DNA of 64,000 nucleotides from Variovorax paradoxus (lineage in GTDB: Bacteria; Pseudomonadota; Gammaproteobacteria; Burkholderiales; Burkholderiaceae_C), in NCBI RefSeq assembly GCF_018614955.1, contig NZ_JAGGNV010000036.1, positions 124,001 through 188,000 of the forward strand, given 5' to 3'. Below the pieces are notes generated by a model that worked only from the letters and a program-made list of their open reading frames with translations, was not told the origin of the DNA and made no database searches. Both the position numbers and the translations under genes were made by a program. This document shows positions 17,428-26,535 of this stretch, piece by piece (within the stretch, counting starts at the first letter, position 1; every line of letters starts with the position of its first letter).

Positions 17428-19112
17428 GTGACCATCAACCTGCAAACGCTCAAGTGCGGCGAATGCGGCAGCGGCGTGCTCCAGCGCTCCGGACTCAACC
17501 AGTACACCTGTGCGCATTGCGGCTCGGTATCGATCGTCGAAGACAAGGTCTCCGAGCGGCTGGAGCTGGTGCTCGAACAGGTCAAGGACGAGGCCGGGCG
17601 CCGGTTGGCAGAGGAACACTTGGCGCGCCAGCGGCACGTGGGCAAGGCGATGGCCATCGCCGCGGCGTCGATCGTGGTGCTGGTCACGGGCGTCTTCTTG
17701 GTGACCGCCTTCATCGTCGACCGCAAGGAGCCATCCGCAGCCGGCAGGCCGGCCGTGGCCTCGACGATGCCGCGCACGATCCCGATCGATGGGCTCAAGC
17801 TCGATGCGCCGCGCCAGGTGCTGGTGGGCAGCGGCAGCTCGGCGCGGCCCAGGCTGCTGGTGATGGCGCGCAACGAGACCGGCACGGCGCTCGAGCGGCC
17901 AAGCGTCAAGGCCATCTTCTACGACGGCGAAAGCCGCATCGACGAGCGCGGTGAATCGGTGCCGATTGGCACGCTGATGCCGGGCGAATCGGCGCCGCTC
18001 CTGATCGAGCTGCCGAGCGACAGGACCGTCACCCGCCAGGAGCTCCAGGTGGCCTCGCTGTCGGCGCCGTATTGGCGCGTCGAAGGGCTGCGGCTGCAGT
18101 TCACGCGCGTGCGCTTGGTGCAGCAGGAGGGCGAGGTGCGGCTGGTCGGCCGCATCGTCAACGCGCGCAAGGACACCGCGGCGCTGACCGCGTCGAAGTG
18201 CTGGTCACGCTCTACGACGATGCCGGCGCCGTCATTGGTTTCGGCCGAGGCTTCTCGCAGGCCAGCGAGATCAAGCCGGGCGAGCGCAGCGCGGCCGAAG
18301 TGCGCGTCGAGCGCTTCGGCAACCGCCAGGTGCCGATCGCGGCATGGGATTACCGCATCGACTACAACCTGAGCGAAGGGGAGCAGCAGGGCCGCAAGCG
18401 GGTGCTGAGCAGCAACCGCGTGATCCGCACGGCCGGCGCGCCGGAGGTCTTTCATCCGTCGCTGCGCCTCGGCAGCGAGGACCTGCTGGCCGACGAGGCC
18501 GAGCGCTTCGACCTGGCGCAGATCGAGCTGCTGCCGCTGGTGCCCGCGCGCAACATCACGCAACGGCCGGTGTACCTGGCCGAGGTGGTCAACCACAGCA
18601 GCGAGGCCATCGCCCTGGCGCCGGGTGCGGTGATCTCGCGCTACGACGGCAACCGGCTCGACGGCACCACGGCCGTGGCCGGCCCGGCCTACCTCTATCC
18701 CGGCGAGCGCTTTCCCGTGCTGCTGGAGCCGCGCGACACCGACCGCATCTCGGCCACCCGCGTGGAATGGAAGCCGATGCGCCGCGCCGCCATGCCGGGG
18801 CCGCGCATGCCGCTGCAGGTGCGCATCGAAGATACCCGCGCGGCGACGAGCAGCGTGCTGGTCAACTTCAGCCGGCGCTACAGCTACAAGTACGTCGACG
18901 TCAGCGGCACGGTGACCAATCCGGGCCAGGCCATCGTGCGCAAGTCGCGGCTGTGGGTGAGCCTGCGCGACGGCGAAGGCAAGCTGGCCGGCTTCACGCT
19001 GCTCGACAACCTGCCGGCCATCGCGCCCGGCGAGAGCGTGCCCTTCCAGGCCAAGGTCAATCAGTTCGGCCGCGATTTCGCGCGCGTGGAGACGCTGTAC
19101 CAGAGCGAGTAG
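17428..19112 (+). pseudogene. Zinc-ribbon membrane protein, frameshifted
   Basis: Two overlapping frames form one protein. Frame one starts at GTG 17428 and holds a four-Cys zinc ribbon (CGECGSG...CAHCGS, residues 10-32), a coiled stretch, a transmembrane helix (about 72-93) and an outer domain. It is coherent to about residue 254 (18189). The other frame then continues naturally from VEVLVTLYDDAGAVIG to the stop at 19112 with FxAM/BG2-like beta repeats. Adding one C at 18187-18190 would restore about 561 residues. Past the break, frame one turns into Ser/Arg-rich noise. I do not recognise the function. It is either a real mutation or a sequencing error. Confidence 0.7.
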
Positions 19113-19146
19113 CCGGACGGAGTCGAAGCAGGTCCCGTCACCGCCG

Positions 19147-20670
19147 TCATTCGTCGAACAACGGCAGCAGCTTGAGCCGCTGCACCTTGCCCGAAGGCCC
19201 GCGCGGCAGCTCGTCGACGAAGCGGTAGTGGCCCGGGGTCTTGTAGCGGCCGAGCGTGCGCAGGCAGTGCTCGCGCAGTTCCTGCTCGGTGCAGGCGCTG
19301 CCTTCGCGCAGCATCACGCAGGCACCGATCTCCTGGCCGTAGTGGCGGTCGGGCACGCCCACGGCGGCGGCGTCGCGCACGGCGGGGTGCTGCAGCAGCG
19401 CCTCGTCGATCTCGCGCGGCGCGATGTTCTCGCCGCCCTTGATGATCAGTTCCTTGATGCGGCCGGTGACGAAGAAGAAGCCGTCGGCATCGCGGTGCCC
19501 GAGGTCGCCGGTGCGCAGCCACCCGTCGGGCGTGAAGCTCGCGCGCGTCGCCTCTTCGTTCTTGTAGTAGCCGAGCATTACGTTGGGCCCGCGGATCACG
19601 AGCTCGCCGGTGGCGCCGTCGGGCACTTCGACCAGCACCGCATCGACCACGCGCGCCTCGCAGCCGGAGGCGCGGCCCACCGAGCCCAGCTTTCGCGCGG
19701 CGGGGTCCAGCGGATTCGAGAACGAGGGCGCCGCGGTTTCGGTGAGGCCCATGGTCTCGACGATGCCGATGCCGAACATCTGCTCGAAGGCGCGATGGTG
19801 CTCGGGCGGCAGCGCGGCCGAGGCCGAGCGGCAAAAGCGGATGCGTGCGGTCTGTTCGGCCGGCGGCTTCGCCCCTTCGAGCAGGTACGAGATCATGGTC
19901 GGCACCACGTTGATCCAGCTGCACTGGCTTTGCGCGGCCTGTTCCCAGAAGCGCCCCGCAGAAAACTTGGGCGGTATTGCCAGGCTGCCGCCATGCGCGA
20001 GCGGCGCCAGCATGGTCACTGCGAAGGCGTTGATGTGATAGAGCGGCAGCACCGCGAGCACGCGGTCTTTGGGGCCGAGCTCGTGCTCGGCGCTGATGGC
20101 CTGCGCGTTGGCCGCCAGGTTGCGCTGGCTCAGCATCACGCCCTTGGGCAGCCCGGTGGTGCCGGAGGTGTACATCAGCAGGGCCACGCTGTCGGGCGCA
20201 GGTGCCGGGGCTTCCGCGGTGGCGGTGACTTCGGCTTCGCCCGGCAGCGCCGCGGCATCGGGGTCGACCACCAGCACATTCACCGGCCGCCCGATGCCAT
20301 CGAGCATGGTGCGCACGCGCTCTTCCCACTCGGGCGCGACGCAGACCACGCGGCAGTCCGAATGCGCGAGCACATAACGCATCTGATCGGGCTGCGACAG
20401 CAGGTTGACCGGGTTCACGCACAGGCCGCCGCGCATTGCGCCCAAGAGCACGCGCAGCGTCTGCAGGCCGTTGGGCATGACCAGCGACACCGTGTCGCCC
20501 GGCCGTGCGCCGTGCTGCTGCAACACCGCAGCGACCGTGCGGCCGCCGCGCGCCAGGTCGGCATAGGTGAGAGGTGCGCTGTCCTGCGTCGAGAGCGCGT
20601 ACACCGCCTGCGGCCGGCGCGCGGCCTGCTCTTCGATCAGCGCATGGACCGTGGAAGCCTCAGCGCTCAC
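19147..20670 (-). CDS. sauT: AMP-dependent acyl-CoA ligase, candidate sulfoacetate-CoA ligase
   Basis: The 507-residue adenylate-forming enzyme has YTSGTTGLPKGV (P-loop), the GLTETAAP motif, GWLRTGDLG, and the C-terminal lysine region PRGPSGKVQRL. It activates a carboxylic acid with ATP and CoA. The GTG start at 20670 overlaps the stop of the acylating aldehyde dehydrogenase gene by four bases (GTGA). This pairing matches SauT-SauS of sulfoacetate degradation, in which sulfoacetyl-CoA is made and then reduced to sulfoacetaldehyde. The Xsc gene in the same window supports that reading. The substrate is inferred, not proven; another small acid is possible. Confidence 0.62.
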   Translation of the reverse strand: MSAEASTVHALIEEQAARRPQAVYALSTQDSAPLTYADLARGGRTVAAVLQQHGARPGDTVSLVMPNGLQTLRVLLGAMRGGLCVNPVNLLSQPDQMRYVLAHSDCRVVCVAPEWEERVRTMLDGIGRPVNVLVVDPDAAALPGEAEVTATAEAPAPAPDSVALLMYTSGTTGLPKGVMLSQRNLAANAQAISAEHELGPKDRVLAVLPLYHINAFAVTMLAPLAHGGSLAIPPKFSAGRFWEQAAQSQCSWINVVPTMISYLLEGAKPPAEQTARIRFCRSASAALPPEHHRAFEQMFGIGIVETMGLTETAAPSFSNPLDPAARKLGSVGRASGCEARVVDAVLVEVPDGATGELVIRGPNVMLGYYKNEEATRASFTPDGWLRTGDLGHRDADGFFFVTGRIKELIIKGGENIAPREIDEALLQHPAVRDAAAVGVPDRHYGQEIGACVMLREGSACTEQELREHCLRTLGRYKTPGHYRFVDELPRGPSGKVQRLKLLPLFDE

Positions 20671-22118
20671 GCCGCACCGTGCCTGGCGAAGAAGTCGCCG
20701 AAGATCTCTTGCTCGCTCGGTACCTGTTCGGGAATCGGCCGCGACACGCGCGTGATGTTCAGGTAGTGGCGGTAGTTCATGTTGTCGGAAAAATTGTTCT
20801 TGCCCCAGGTGCCGCAACCCATTGACAGCGAGAAGGGCAGCCCGTTGTCGAAGCTGCCGCCGGTGGCGATGCAGTGCGCCTGGTCGACGATCACCCGCGA
20901 GACCGGCAGCGTGAGCCCGAGCTGCAGCGCGCGCTCCGGCCTGGCGCTGTGCAGCCCGACCGAGTGGCCCGCGCCTTCGTAGGCGTAGATGCGCTCGACG
21001 GTCGACGCCGCCTCCTCGAAGTCGCGCGCCGCGTAGATCGCGAGCACCGGGCTCAGCTTCTCGCCGGAATAGGGATGGTCATGACCGACGCCGTCCTCGG
21101 CCACCATCAGGATGCGCGGGTTGTGCTCGGCAATGGCGAGCCAGCCCTTGCGGCCTTCGGTGTCCTGCTCGGCCGCACGTTCGGCGATCTCGCGCGCCGA
21201 CTTGCCGATCACCGCGGGCGAGAGCTTGCCCTCGGGCCACATCAACGAGCGCAGTGCCGCCTTCTGCGCCGCGCCGAGCATGACCGCGCCGCGATCCTTG
21301 AGCGCCGCGAGCATGGCCGTGCGAACCGCATCGACGATCACCAGGCTGTTCTCCGACGAGCAGCTGGTCGCGTTGTCGAAAGTCTTCGACAGCACGATGC
21401 GCTCGGCGGCCAGCGCCGTGTCGGCCGTCTCGTCGACGATGCCGGCCACGTTGCCTGCACCGACGCCGAAGGCCGGCGTGCCGCTCGCGTAGGCCGCGCG
21501 CACGTTGGCCTGCGAGCCGGTCGCCACCACCAGGTCGCACAGGCGCATCAGCTCGGCCGTGGCCTGCTTGTTGACCGGCGCCGGCAAGAGCTGCACCAGG
21601 TCGCGCGGCGCACCGATGCGGTCGAACTGCGCGTAGATGAATTCGATCAGCCGCGCCGCGGTCGACCAGCCCTTGGGCGAGGGCGCCACGATCACCGCGT
21701 TGCGGCCCTTGAGCGCATTGATGATCTTGTTGGCCGGCGTCGCGCCGGGGTTGGTCGACGGCGTGATCGCGCACACCACGCCCACCGGCCGCGCAATCTC
21801 GACGATGCCGCGCGCGGGATCTTCGGCAATCACGCCGACCGAGCGCGCGCCGCGCAGGTCGCGCAGCAGGCCGAAGGTCTTGCGGTAGTTCTTGCGCGCC
21901 TTGTCCTCGACGTTGCCGACGCCGGTGTCGGCCACGGCCAACTCGGCGAGCTCGCGGTTGCGCTTCGGTTCGATGATGGCCCAGCCGGCGGCGAGGACCG
22001 CGGTGTCCACCTGCTCCTGCGACCAGCTTTCGTAAATGCGCTGGGCCGCGCGGGCGCGCGCCACCAGTTCGGCGATGGGGCCGGTCGCGGCCTGTTCTGA
22101 TGATGTGGGATGTGCCAT
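20667..22118 (-). CDS. sauS: CoA-acylating aldehyde dehydrogenase, candidate sulfoacetaldehyde dehydrogenase (acylating)
   Basis: The 483-residue enzyme of the acylating ALDH family has catalytic Cys253 in NATSCSSENS and the motif ITPSTNPGATPANKIINALKGRN for cofactor. The conserved GGSFDNGLPFSLSMGCGTWGKNNFSDN end is as in SauS and EutE-like enzymes. In the proposed direction it reduces sulfoacetyl-CoA to sulfoacetaldehyde, the Xsc substrate. It lies 19 bp after the Bug receptor gene and overlaps the ligase gene, so IclR, receptor, dehydrogenase and ligase form one operon. Assignment to SauS rests on partner and context; a general acetaldehyde/butyraldehyde role remains possible. Confidence 0.65.
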   Translation of the reverse strand: MAHPTSSEQAATGPIAELVARARAAQRIYESWSQEQVDTAVLAAGWAIIEPKRNRELAELAVADTGVGNVEDKARKNYRKTFGLLRDLRGARSVGVIAEDPARGIVEIARPVGVVCAITPSTNPGATPANKIINALKGRNAVIVAPSPKGWSTAARLIEFIYAQFDRIGAPRDLVQLLPAPVNKQATAELMRLCDLVVATGSQANVRAAYASGTPAFGVGAGNVAGIVDETADTALAAERIVLSKTFDNATSCSSENSLVIVDAVRTAMLAALKDRGAVMLGAAQKAALRSLMWPEGKLSPAVIGKSAREIAERAAEQDTEGRKGWLAIAEHNPRILMVAEDGVGHDHPYSGEKLSPVLAIYAARDFEEAASTVERIYAYEGAGHSVGLHSARPERALQLGLTLPVSRVIVDQAHCIATGGSFDNGLPFSLSMGCGTWGKNNFSDNMNYRHYLNITRVSRPIPEQVPSEQEIFGDFFARHGAA

Positions 22119-22137
22119 GTCTGAACGTCCGTCGGTC

Positions 22138-23124
22138 TCAATCGACCTTGATCGAAGCCTCTTTGGCCAGCTTGTTCCAACGCACCAGCTCGGTGGTCAC
22201 CACCTTGCCCAGCTGTTCCGGCGTGCCGCCGACGCCTTCGCTGCCTTGCGCCAGCAGCTTGTCGCGGATCTCGGGTTCGCGCACCACGGTGTTGATCACG
22301 CGGTTGAGCTTGTCGATGACGGGACGCGGCGTCTTGGTCGGCACGAAGGCCGCGTACCAGGAGTCGACCTCGAAGTCGGGAATGCCCGCTTCCTGCATGG
22401 TCGGCACGTCGGGGAAGGCCGCGCTGCGCTTCAGCGTCGACACCGCCAGCGCCTTCAGCTTGCCGGCCTTCACGAACTGCGCGGCCGCGGGAATCGACAC
22501 CCACAGGAGCGGCACCTGCCCGCCCATCACGTCGGTCACGGCCGGTCCGCCGCCGCGGTAGGGGATGTGCGTCATCTGCGTGCCGGTGCGCAGCTTGAGC
22601 AACTCGCCCGCCAGGTGCCCCGGCGAGCCGTTGCCCACCGTGGCGAAGGAGAGCGAGCCCGGCTTCGCCTTGGCCAGCGCGACCAGTTCGGCCACCGTGT
22701 TGGCCGGGAAGCTGGTGTTCGCCACCAGGATCTGCGGCAGCGAAGCGACCATGCCGACGGGTTCGAAATCCTTTTGCGTGTCGAAGGACAGCTTCGGATA
22801 GATGGCCGGGTTGATGGTGTGCGAGGAGAGGGTGAAGAGCACGGTATAGCCGTCGGGCGCCGACTTGGCCGCGATCTCGGTGCCGATCGAGCCGGCCGCG
22901 CCGCCGCGGTTGTCGATCAGGACCGGCTGGCCCAGCAGCGCAGCGAAGCGCTCCTGCACGATGCGCGCGATCACGTCCGTGCCGCCGCCGGGCGGGTACG
23001 GAACGATCAGCTTGATCGGCTTGCTCGGGTAGTCGGTGCCGCTCTGCGCCTGCGCCGCAAAGGGCGCCGCGAGCGTTGCGGCGGCGAGGACGGCAGTGCG
23101 CAGCCAGGGGGCGAAACTCGTCAT
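22138..23124 (-). CDS. Bug/TctC family periplasmic solute-binding protein
   Basis: The 328-residue protein starts with a signal peptide (cleavage near AQA-Q, residues 25-27). It has the Bug signatures YPSKPIKLIVPYPPGGGTD and DNRGGAAGSIGTE, with HIPYRGGGPAVTDVMGGQV in the second lobe. These receptors bind small carboxylates or related anions, often with TctAB partners that are absent here. The start overlaps the IclR stop by four bases (ATGA). In this operon it probably binds the substrate of the SauST-like enzymes, for example sulfoacetate. Confidence 0.85.
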   Translation of the reverse strand: MTSFAPWLRTAVLAAATLAAPFAAQAQSGTDYPSKPIKLIVPYPPGGGTDVIARIVQERFAALLGQPVLIDNRGGAAGSIGTEIAAKSAPDGYTVLFTLSSHTINPAIYPKLSFDTQKDFEPVGMVASLPQILVANTSFPANTVAELVALAKAKPGSLSFATVGNGSPGHLAGELLKLRTGTQMTHIPYRGGGPAVTDVMGGQVPLLWVSIPAAAQFVKAGKLKALAVSTLKRSAAFPDVPTMQEAGIPDFEVDSWYAAFVPTKTPRPVIDKLNRVINTVVREPEIRDKLLAQGSEGVGGTPEQLGKVVTTELVRWNKLAKEASIKVD

Positions 23125-23930
23125 TCCAGTCTCCTTCTCTTGGGGGTGAATGTCGGCTGATGCGTGGCCGGCTCCGGGCCGACCCGGTAGCCCAGCGTGG
23201 CGCTGGCATCGCGCGCACAGGCCATGACCTGTTCGGCGAGTCCGCGTGCCTGGGTGCGCGCGAAGCGGATCGAGGGCACGCTCATGCCCAGTGCGGCGAC
23301 CGCTTCGCCCCGCGCGTTGAAGACCGGCGTGCCGAGGCCGCAAACGCCGAGGCGCCATTCCTCGCGGTTCTCGGCATAGCCGCGTGCGCGCGTTCGCTCG
23401 AGCTCGGCATGGAGCGCATCGAAGTCGGTGATGCTGTTCGGCGTGTGGGCCGCCAGGTGGCCGAGGCGCTGCTTCAGCGCAGGCACGTCCAGCCGCGCCG
23501 CTGCGAGCAGCGCCTTGCCCGAGGCGACGCAATACGCTGCCGCGCGCCCGCCGACGCGCGAGTACGCGGCCACCGGCAGCGGGCTGTCGAACTTGTCGAG
23601 GTAGACGATCTCTGCGCCATCGAGCGCGGCGAGGTGGATGGTCTCGCCGGTGGCTTGTGCCAACGCCGCGAGATACGGGCGCAGCATGGCGCCGACATCC
23701 GCCACCTCGGCCACCATCGCGCCCAGCTCGAAGAGCCGCAGGCTCGGGCGGTAGGCGCTGGTCGCCGGGTCCTGCACCGCCCAGCCGCAGTCCACCAGGG
23801 TCTGCAGCGTGCGATGCGCATTGCTGCGCGCCATGCCGAAGGCCTGGGCCAGGTCGGTCACGCGGCAGTCGCGCTGCTGGCGCACCATCCATTCGATCGC
23901 GGCGAGGCCCTTGGCGAGGGTGGAGTCCAT
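23121..23930 (-). CDS. IclR family transcriptional regulator of the sau-like operon
   Basis: The 269-residue protein has the winged helix (about 10-70; VTDLAQAFGMARSNAHRTLQTL) and the effector domain with AALDGAEIVYLDKFDS, CVASGKALLA and the C-terminal LGMSVPSIRF. I chose the Met at 23930 (MDSTLAKG) because AGGA lies just upstream. The longer reading from 23987 would put coding sequence over the repeated TGGAACAA elements. It is the first gene of the operon and overlaps the receptor gene, so it likely regulates itself and the operon. Confidence 0.83.
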   Translation of the reverse strand: MDSTLAKGLAAIEWMVRQQRDCRVTDLAQAFGMARSNAHRTLQTLVDCGWAVQDPATSAYRPSLRLFELGAMVAEVADVGAMLRPYLAALAQATGETIHLAALDGAEIVYLDKFDSPLPVAAYSRVGGRAAAYCVASGKALLAAARLDVPALKQRLGHLAAHTPNSITDFDALHAELERTRARGYAENREEWRLGVCGLGTPVFNARGEAVAALGMSVPSIRFARTQARGLAEQVMACARDASATLGYRVGPEPATHQPTFTPKRRRLE

Positions 23931-23938
23931 GAGATCCT

Positions 23939-23987
23939 GGAATGTGATGTTCTGAATATTGGAACAACGTTCAGATATATGGAACAA
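23939..23987. promoter_or_regulatory. Cluster of GGAAC/GTTC elements upstream of the IclR operon
   Basis: GGAAT-N5-GTTCT (23939-23953) is followed by TGGAACAA at 23960-23967 and again at 23980-23987, exactly 20 bp apart (two helical turns). The first TGGAACAA is part of GAAC-N3-GTTC. The half-sites match the dyad at 14000-14014 in style. Probable operator of the adjacent IclR gene. Confidence 0.5.
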
Positions 23988-24192
23988 TTCTAGGTGGCAT
24001 GCGCCGCACTGTCAACCGGGGTCGGCCCAGGTCCAGTGCAGAACCTCAGCGTGCAAAGCTTCTCGAAATGCCCGGCTTTGTAGGTAGAAAGACCCCAGAC
24101 TTCGACCAAAGTCGTAGTCGCTTCGGCCCGGCACTCGGCACACTCGCGCCCTTGTCTGCGGACAGCCACCCTAAATCGACAGAGGGAACGCG
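23988..24192. other. Intergenic region before the pilus locus
   Basis: No gene seen. GACTT-N6-AAGTC (24098-24113) is a perfect short dyad about 80 bp upstream of the next small gene and could be a regulator site. Composition is mixed. The GGAAC elements of the divergent operon end at its left edge. Confidence 0.35.
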
Positions 24193-24408
24193 ATGGAATC
24201 GATGCACTGGCAATACATGGGCGCCTTGGGCGGCGTGATCGGCATCGGCTGGCTGATCGTGGTGCCGATGTACCGCGGCTGGAAACCGTTGAACAAGAGG
24301 ATGAGCGACCAGGTCAAGCAAACCACGACGCTGCTGGCGGCGCTGGAGTGCGATCAGGCGGGCCGTTCCGCGCGCCGGTCGTCGTCCTACTCGACGAGCA
24401 TTCGCTGA
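24193..24408 (+). CDS. Small hypothetical membrane protein
   Basis: The 71-residue reading has one hydrophobic segment (about residues 8-28, GALGGVIGIGWLIVVPMY) followed by a basic tail. AGAGGGAAC lies upstream of the ATG. I recognise no family. It sits between the IclR operon and the pilus genes with its own upstream dyad. Support is limited to a plausible ribosome site and the membrane helix; it could be spurious. Confidence 0.35.
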   Translation: MESMHWQYMGALGGVIGIGWLIVVPMYRGWKPLNKRMSDQVKQTTTLLAALECDQAGRSARRSSSYSTSIR

Positions 24409-24850
24409 GGGCGCTCCTTCCGTTTTCGTGTCAGTGGCTCGCTGACTCGCAGAACACGCGATCGGCCTGCAGATCCGCTACTAAGAAGCACTACCCGCAC
24501 CCCATGCTTCATGCGCCGGGGTCGGGCCTGCCCGATGAACAACTACTAAGTCGCAGCCCGACGTCCTCGAACACGTTCGCCACGGGCCGACCCGCGGCCG
24601 CTCGGAATCCTTGAGCGGCAGCTGGTTGGCCTAGCCACGTCTGTAAGTCCATGACGACCTTGGAAATGAGTACTTTGGTAGGCGTTTTGTCATGCCGAAA
24701 GCCACATCCAAAGAGGCGGTCTGTCCCGTCCAAATAAGGGCGCAACGCTCATGTATACGTTTGTTTGCATCTCTACATTGGAGCCAAGCCAAACGCTTGA
24801 CCGGTAATTCCGATCAAGCCCTCCAACGAAAGAGCAACTCGGAGAAATGC
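24409..24850. other. 442-bp non-coding stretch before flp1
   Basis: I see no convincing gene. Open frames here are short, with poor ribosome sites and no family pattern. The right end holds an inverted repeat (see 24796) and a GGAGA ribosome site for the pilin gene. It likely carries the promoter of the Tad operon. Confidence 0.4.
24796..24818. promoter_or_regulatory. Inverted repeat upstream of flp1
   Basis: CTTGACCGG-TAATT-CCGATCAAG has arms that match at 8 of 9 positions, 32 bp before the first pilin ATG. It could be a site for the pilus response regulator or a leader hairpin. Confidence 0.4.
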
Positions 24851-24997
24851 ATGCGATTTGCGAGGCATCTGTCGCATACGTTCGCCGATCTACTGAAGGA
24901 AGAGGCGGGCGCCTCGTTCATTGAATATGCGCTCGTGGCCTCGCTGGTTCTGGTGGTCTGCACGCTTTTATTGCTCGCTTGGCACAAACAGAACTGA
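24851..24997 (+). CDS. Flp/Fap-type pilin (first copy, short)
   Basis: The 48-residue prepilin has a basic leader ending in KEEAG, then ASFIEYALVASLVLVV. Type IVb pilins are cut after this Gly by the TadV peptidase, with Glu at +5 followed by Tyr. The hydrophobic stretch forms the pilus core. A GGAGA site precedes the ATG at 24851. It has almost no sequence after the hydrophobic helix, unlike flp2 and flp3, so it may be a minor pilin or an old copy. The prepilin peptidase gene follows at 25040. Confidence 0.72.
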   Translation: MRFARHLSHTFADLLKEEAGASFIEYALVASLVLVVCTLLLLAWHKQN

Positions 24998-25039
24998 AGG
25001 CTCGGTCGTCTGATTTTTGAAATTTAAAAGAAATTGATC

Positions 25040-25624
25040 ATGCAAGAATTTTACGCGTTACTCGAACTTCTCGCCATGCTGGCAACCGACCCGCGCACTG
25101 TGGTGTTGTTCGTGCTGCTCGTCGTCGCCTCCGTCAGCGATTACCGCACCTACAGAATTCCCAATTGGCTGACATTCGGCGGCGCCGCTTTTGCGCTCGT
25201 CTACAAGACTGTCATTGCCGTGTCGCCGCCAACGGCTTTTTTGCAGGCGTTCGGAGGGCTTTTTCTCGGCTTTCTGATCATGCTGCCGGCCTATGCGCTG
25301 GGTGTCATGGGCGCAGGCGATGTGAAGCTGATGGCGATGGTCGGTGCGTTCCTGGGAGTCCACGAAACACTCCAAGCCGTGCTTTTTGCTTTTATCGTGG
25401 GTGGAATAGCTGCCCTTGGATTTGCATTTCTTAAGGGCAAGCTGGCACGCATGCTGCGCAACGCAAAAGACGCGGTCTACGGAATGGCGGCATCAGCGAT
25501 GGTCGGCATCAGGCCCGAGGCTCGAATGGAAGCAGATCAATCGATCGGAAAACTCCCATACGGCATCTGCATCAGCATCGGGACGATGGGCTACGTGCTA
25601 GGTCGGCAATTGGGCTACGCATAA
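25040..25624 (+). CDS. tadV: Prepilin peptidase of the Tad system (A24 family)
   Basis: This 194-residue inner-membrane aspartic protease has several hydrophobic helices. Its two catalytic Asp residues are Asp34 in SVSDYRTYRIPN and Asp94 in GAGDVKLM, the standard pair for TadV/CpaA. It removes the leader of the Flp and TadE-type prepilins encoded nearby. An alternative TTG start at 25034 gives two more residues. It precedes cpaB by 39 bp. Confidence 0.88.
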   Translation: MQEFYALLELLAMLATDPRTVVLFVLLVVASVSDYRTYRIPNWLTFGGAAFALVYKTVIAVSPPTAFLQAFGGLFLGFLIMLPAYALGVMGAGDVKLMAMVGAFLGVHETLQAVLFAFIVGGIAALGFAFLKGKLARMLRNAKDAVYGMAASAMVGIRPEARMEADQSIGKLPYGICISIGTMGYVLGRQLGYA

Positions 25625-25663
25625 GCCAGCGCAGATCGCAAACATCAATTAGTGGGGCATTAA

Positions 25664-26509
25664 ATGAGAAATATCAAGGCAATGGGTCTTTTGATTTTGG
25701 CACTGCTGACCGGCCTGGCCGCCGCCGTCTATGCGTCAGGCTGGGTATCGCGTCAAGGAAATATCGCCTCCAACAAGGTAGTGGTTGCCGTGGTCGATAT
25801 TGAACTCGGCAGCAAGATCAATGCACAAATGCTGTCGACCGTCGATTGGCCGAGCGGGTCGGTGCCGCCCGGCGCCTTCAATGAACTCAAGGACGTGGAG
25901 GACCGCGTCGCAAAAATCAGCGTGCTGCGCGGCGAGGCCATTCTCGAAGGCAAGCTCGCGCCGGTGGGAACTAAAGGGGGCCTTTCCGCGGTCATTGCCG
26001 CCGGCAAGCGTGCTATGACGGTACGGGTCAACGACGTCGTTGGGGTTGCCGGCTTCGCGCTCCCCGGAAATTACGTCGATGTCATGGTGAACGCCCAGCA
26101 GGACAAGGACAAGGGCGAAGAAGGAAAGCAGATCAGCAAGACAGTGCTGGAGCACGTCCTGGTGCTGGCCGTCGCACAGGAAGCGGGTCGCGATGACACC
26201 AAGCCCAAGGTGGTCAGCGCCGTGACGCTCGAGTTGTCGCCCGAAGATTCCGAAAAGCTCGATCTCGCCCGCAGCGTCGGGACGCTGTCCCTGGTGCTGC
26301 GCAACCAAGTGGACAAGGCAACGGTCGCGACCACCGGGATCACCAAGCGCCAGCTTTTTGGTGACAAGGAAATCCTGCCCGTATCTGTGGTGGCCGCTGC
26401 CCCTGCCACGGCCAAGCCCAGGGCATTCATCAGCAAGCCCGTGATGGCGCCCACCATGGAATGCGTGGAAGTCATTCAGAGCTCCGGTCGGGCCCTCAAT
26501 TGCTTCTGA
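25664..26509 (+). CDS. cpaB: Flp pilus assembly protein CpaB/RcpC
   Basis: The 281-residue protein starts with a membrane anchor/signal (about residues 7-26). A SAF domain follows (about 38-105; VVAVVDIELGSKINAQMLSTVDWP), and then a CpaB-type beta region (MTVRVNDVVGVAGFALPGNYVDVM). CpaB is thought to sit in the periplasm and link secretin and inner-membrane parts of the Tad machine. It is directly followed by the secretin gene after 26 bp. Confidence 0.87.
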   Translation: MRNIKAMGLLILALLTGLAAAVYASGWVSRQGNIASNKVVVAVVDIELGSKINAQMLSTVDWPSGSVPPGAFNELKDVEDRVAKISVLRGEAILEGKLAPVGTKGGLSAVIAAGKRAMTVRVNDVVGVAGFALPGNYVDVMVNAQQDKDKGEEGKQISKTVLEHVLVLAVAQEAGRDDTKPKVVSAVTLELSPEDSEKLDLARSVGTLSLVLRNQVDKATVATTGITKRQLFGDKEILPVSVVAAAPATAKPRAFISKPVMAPTMECVEVIQSSGRALNCF

Positions 26510-26535
26510 CCGAAGAATACAGAGGAGAAGTTCAA

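Noticed and set aside
24692..24997. Longer 101-residue reading that includes flp1
   Set aside because: The first half has no pilin feature; the GGAGA site and leader peptide support the ATG at 24851.
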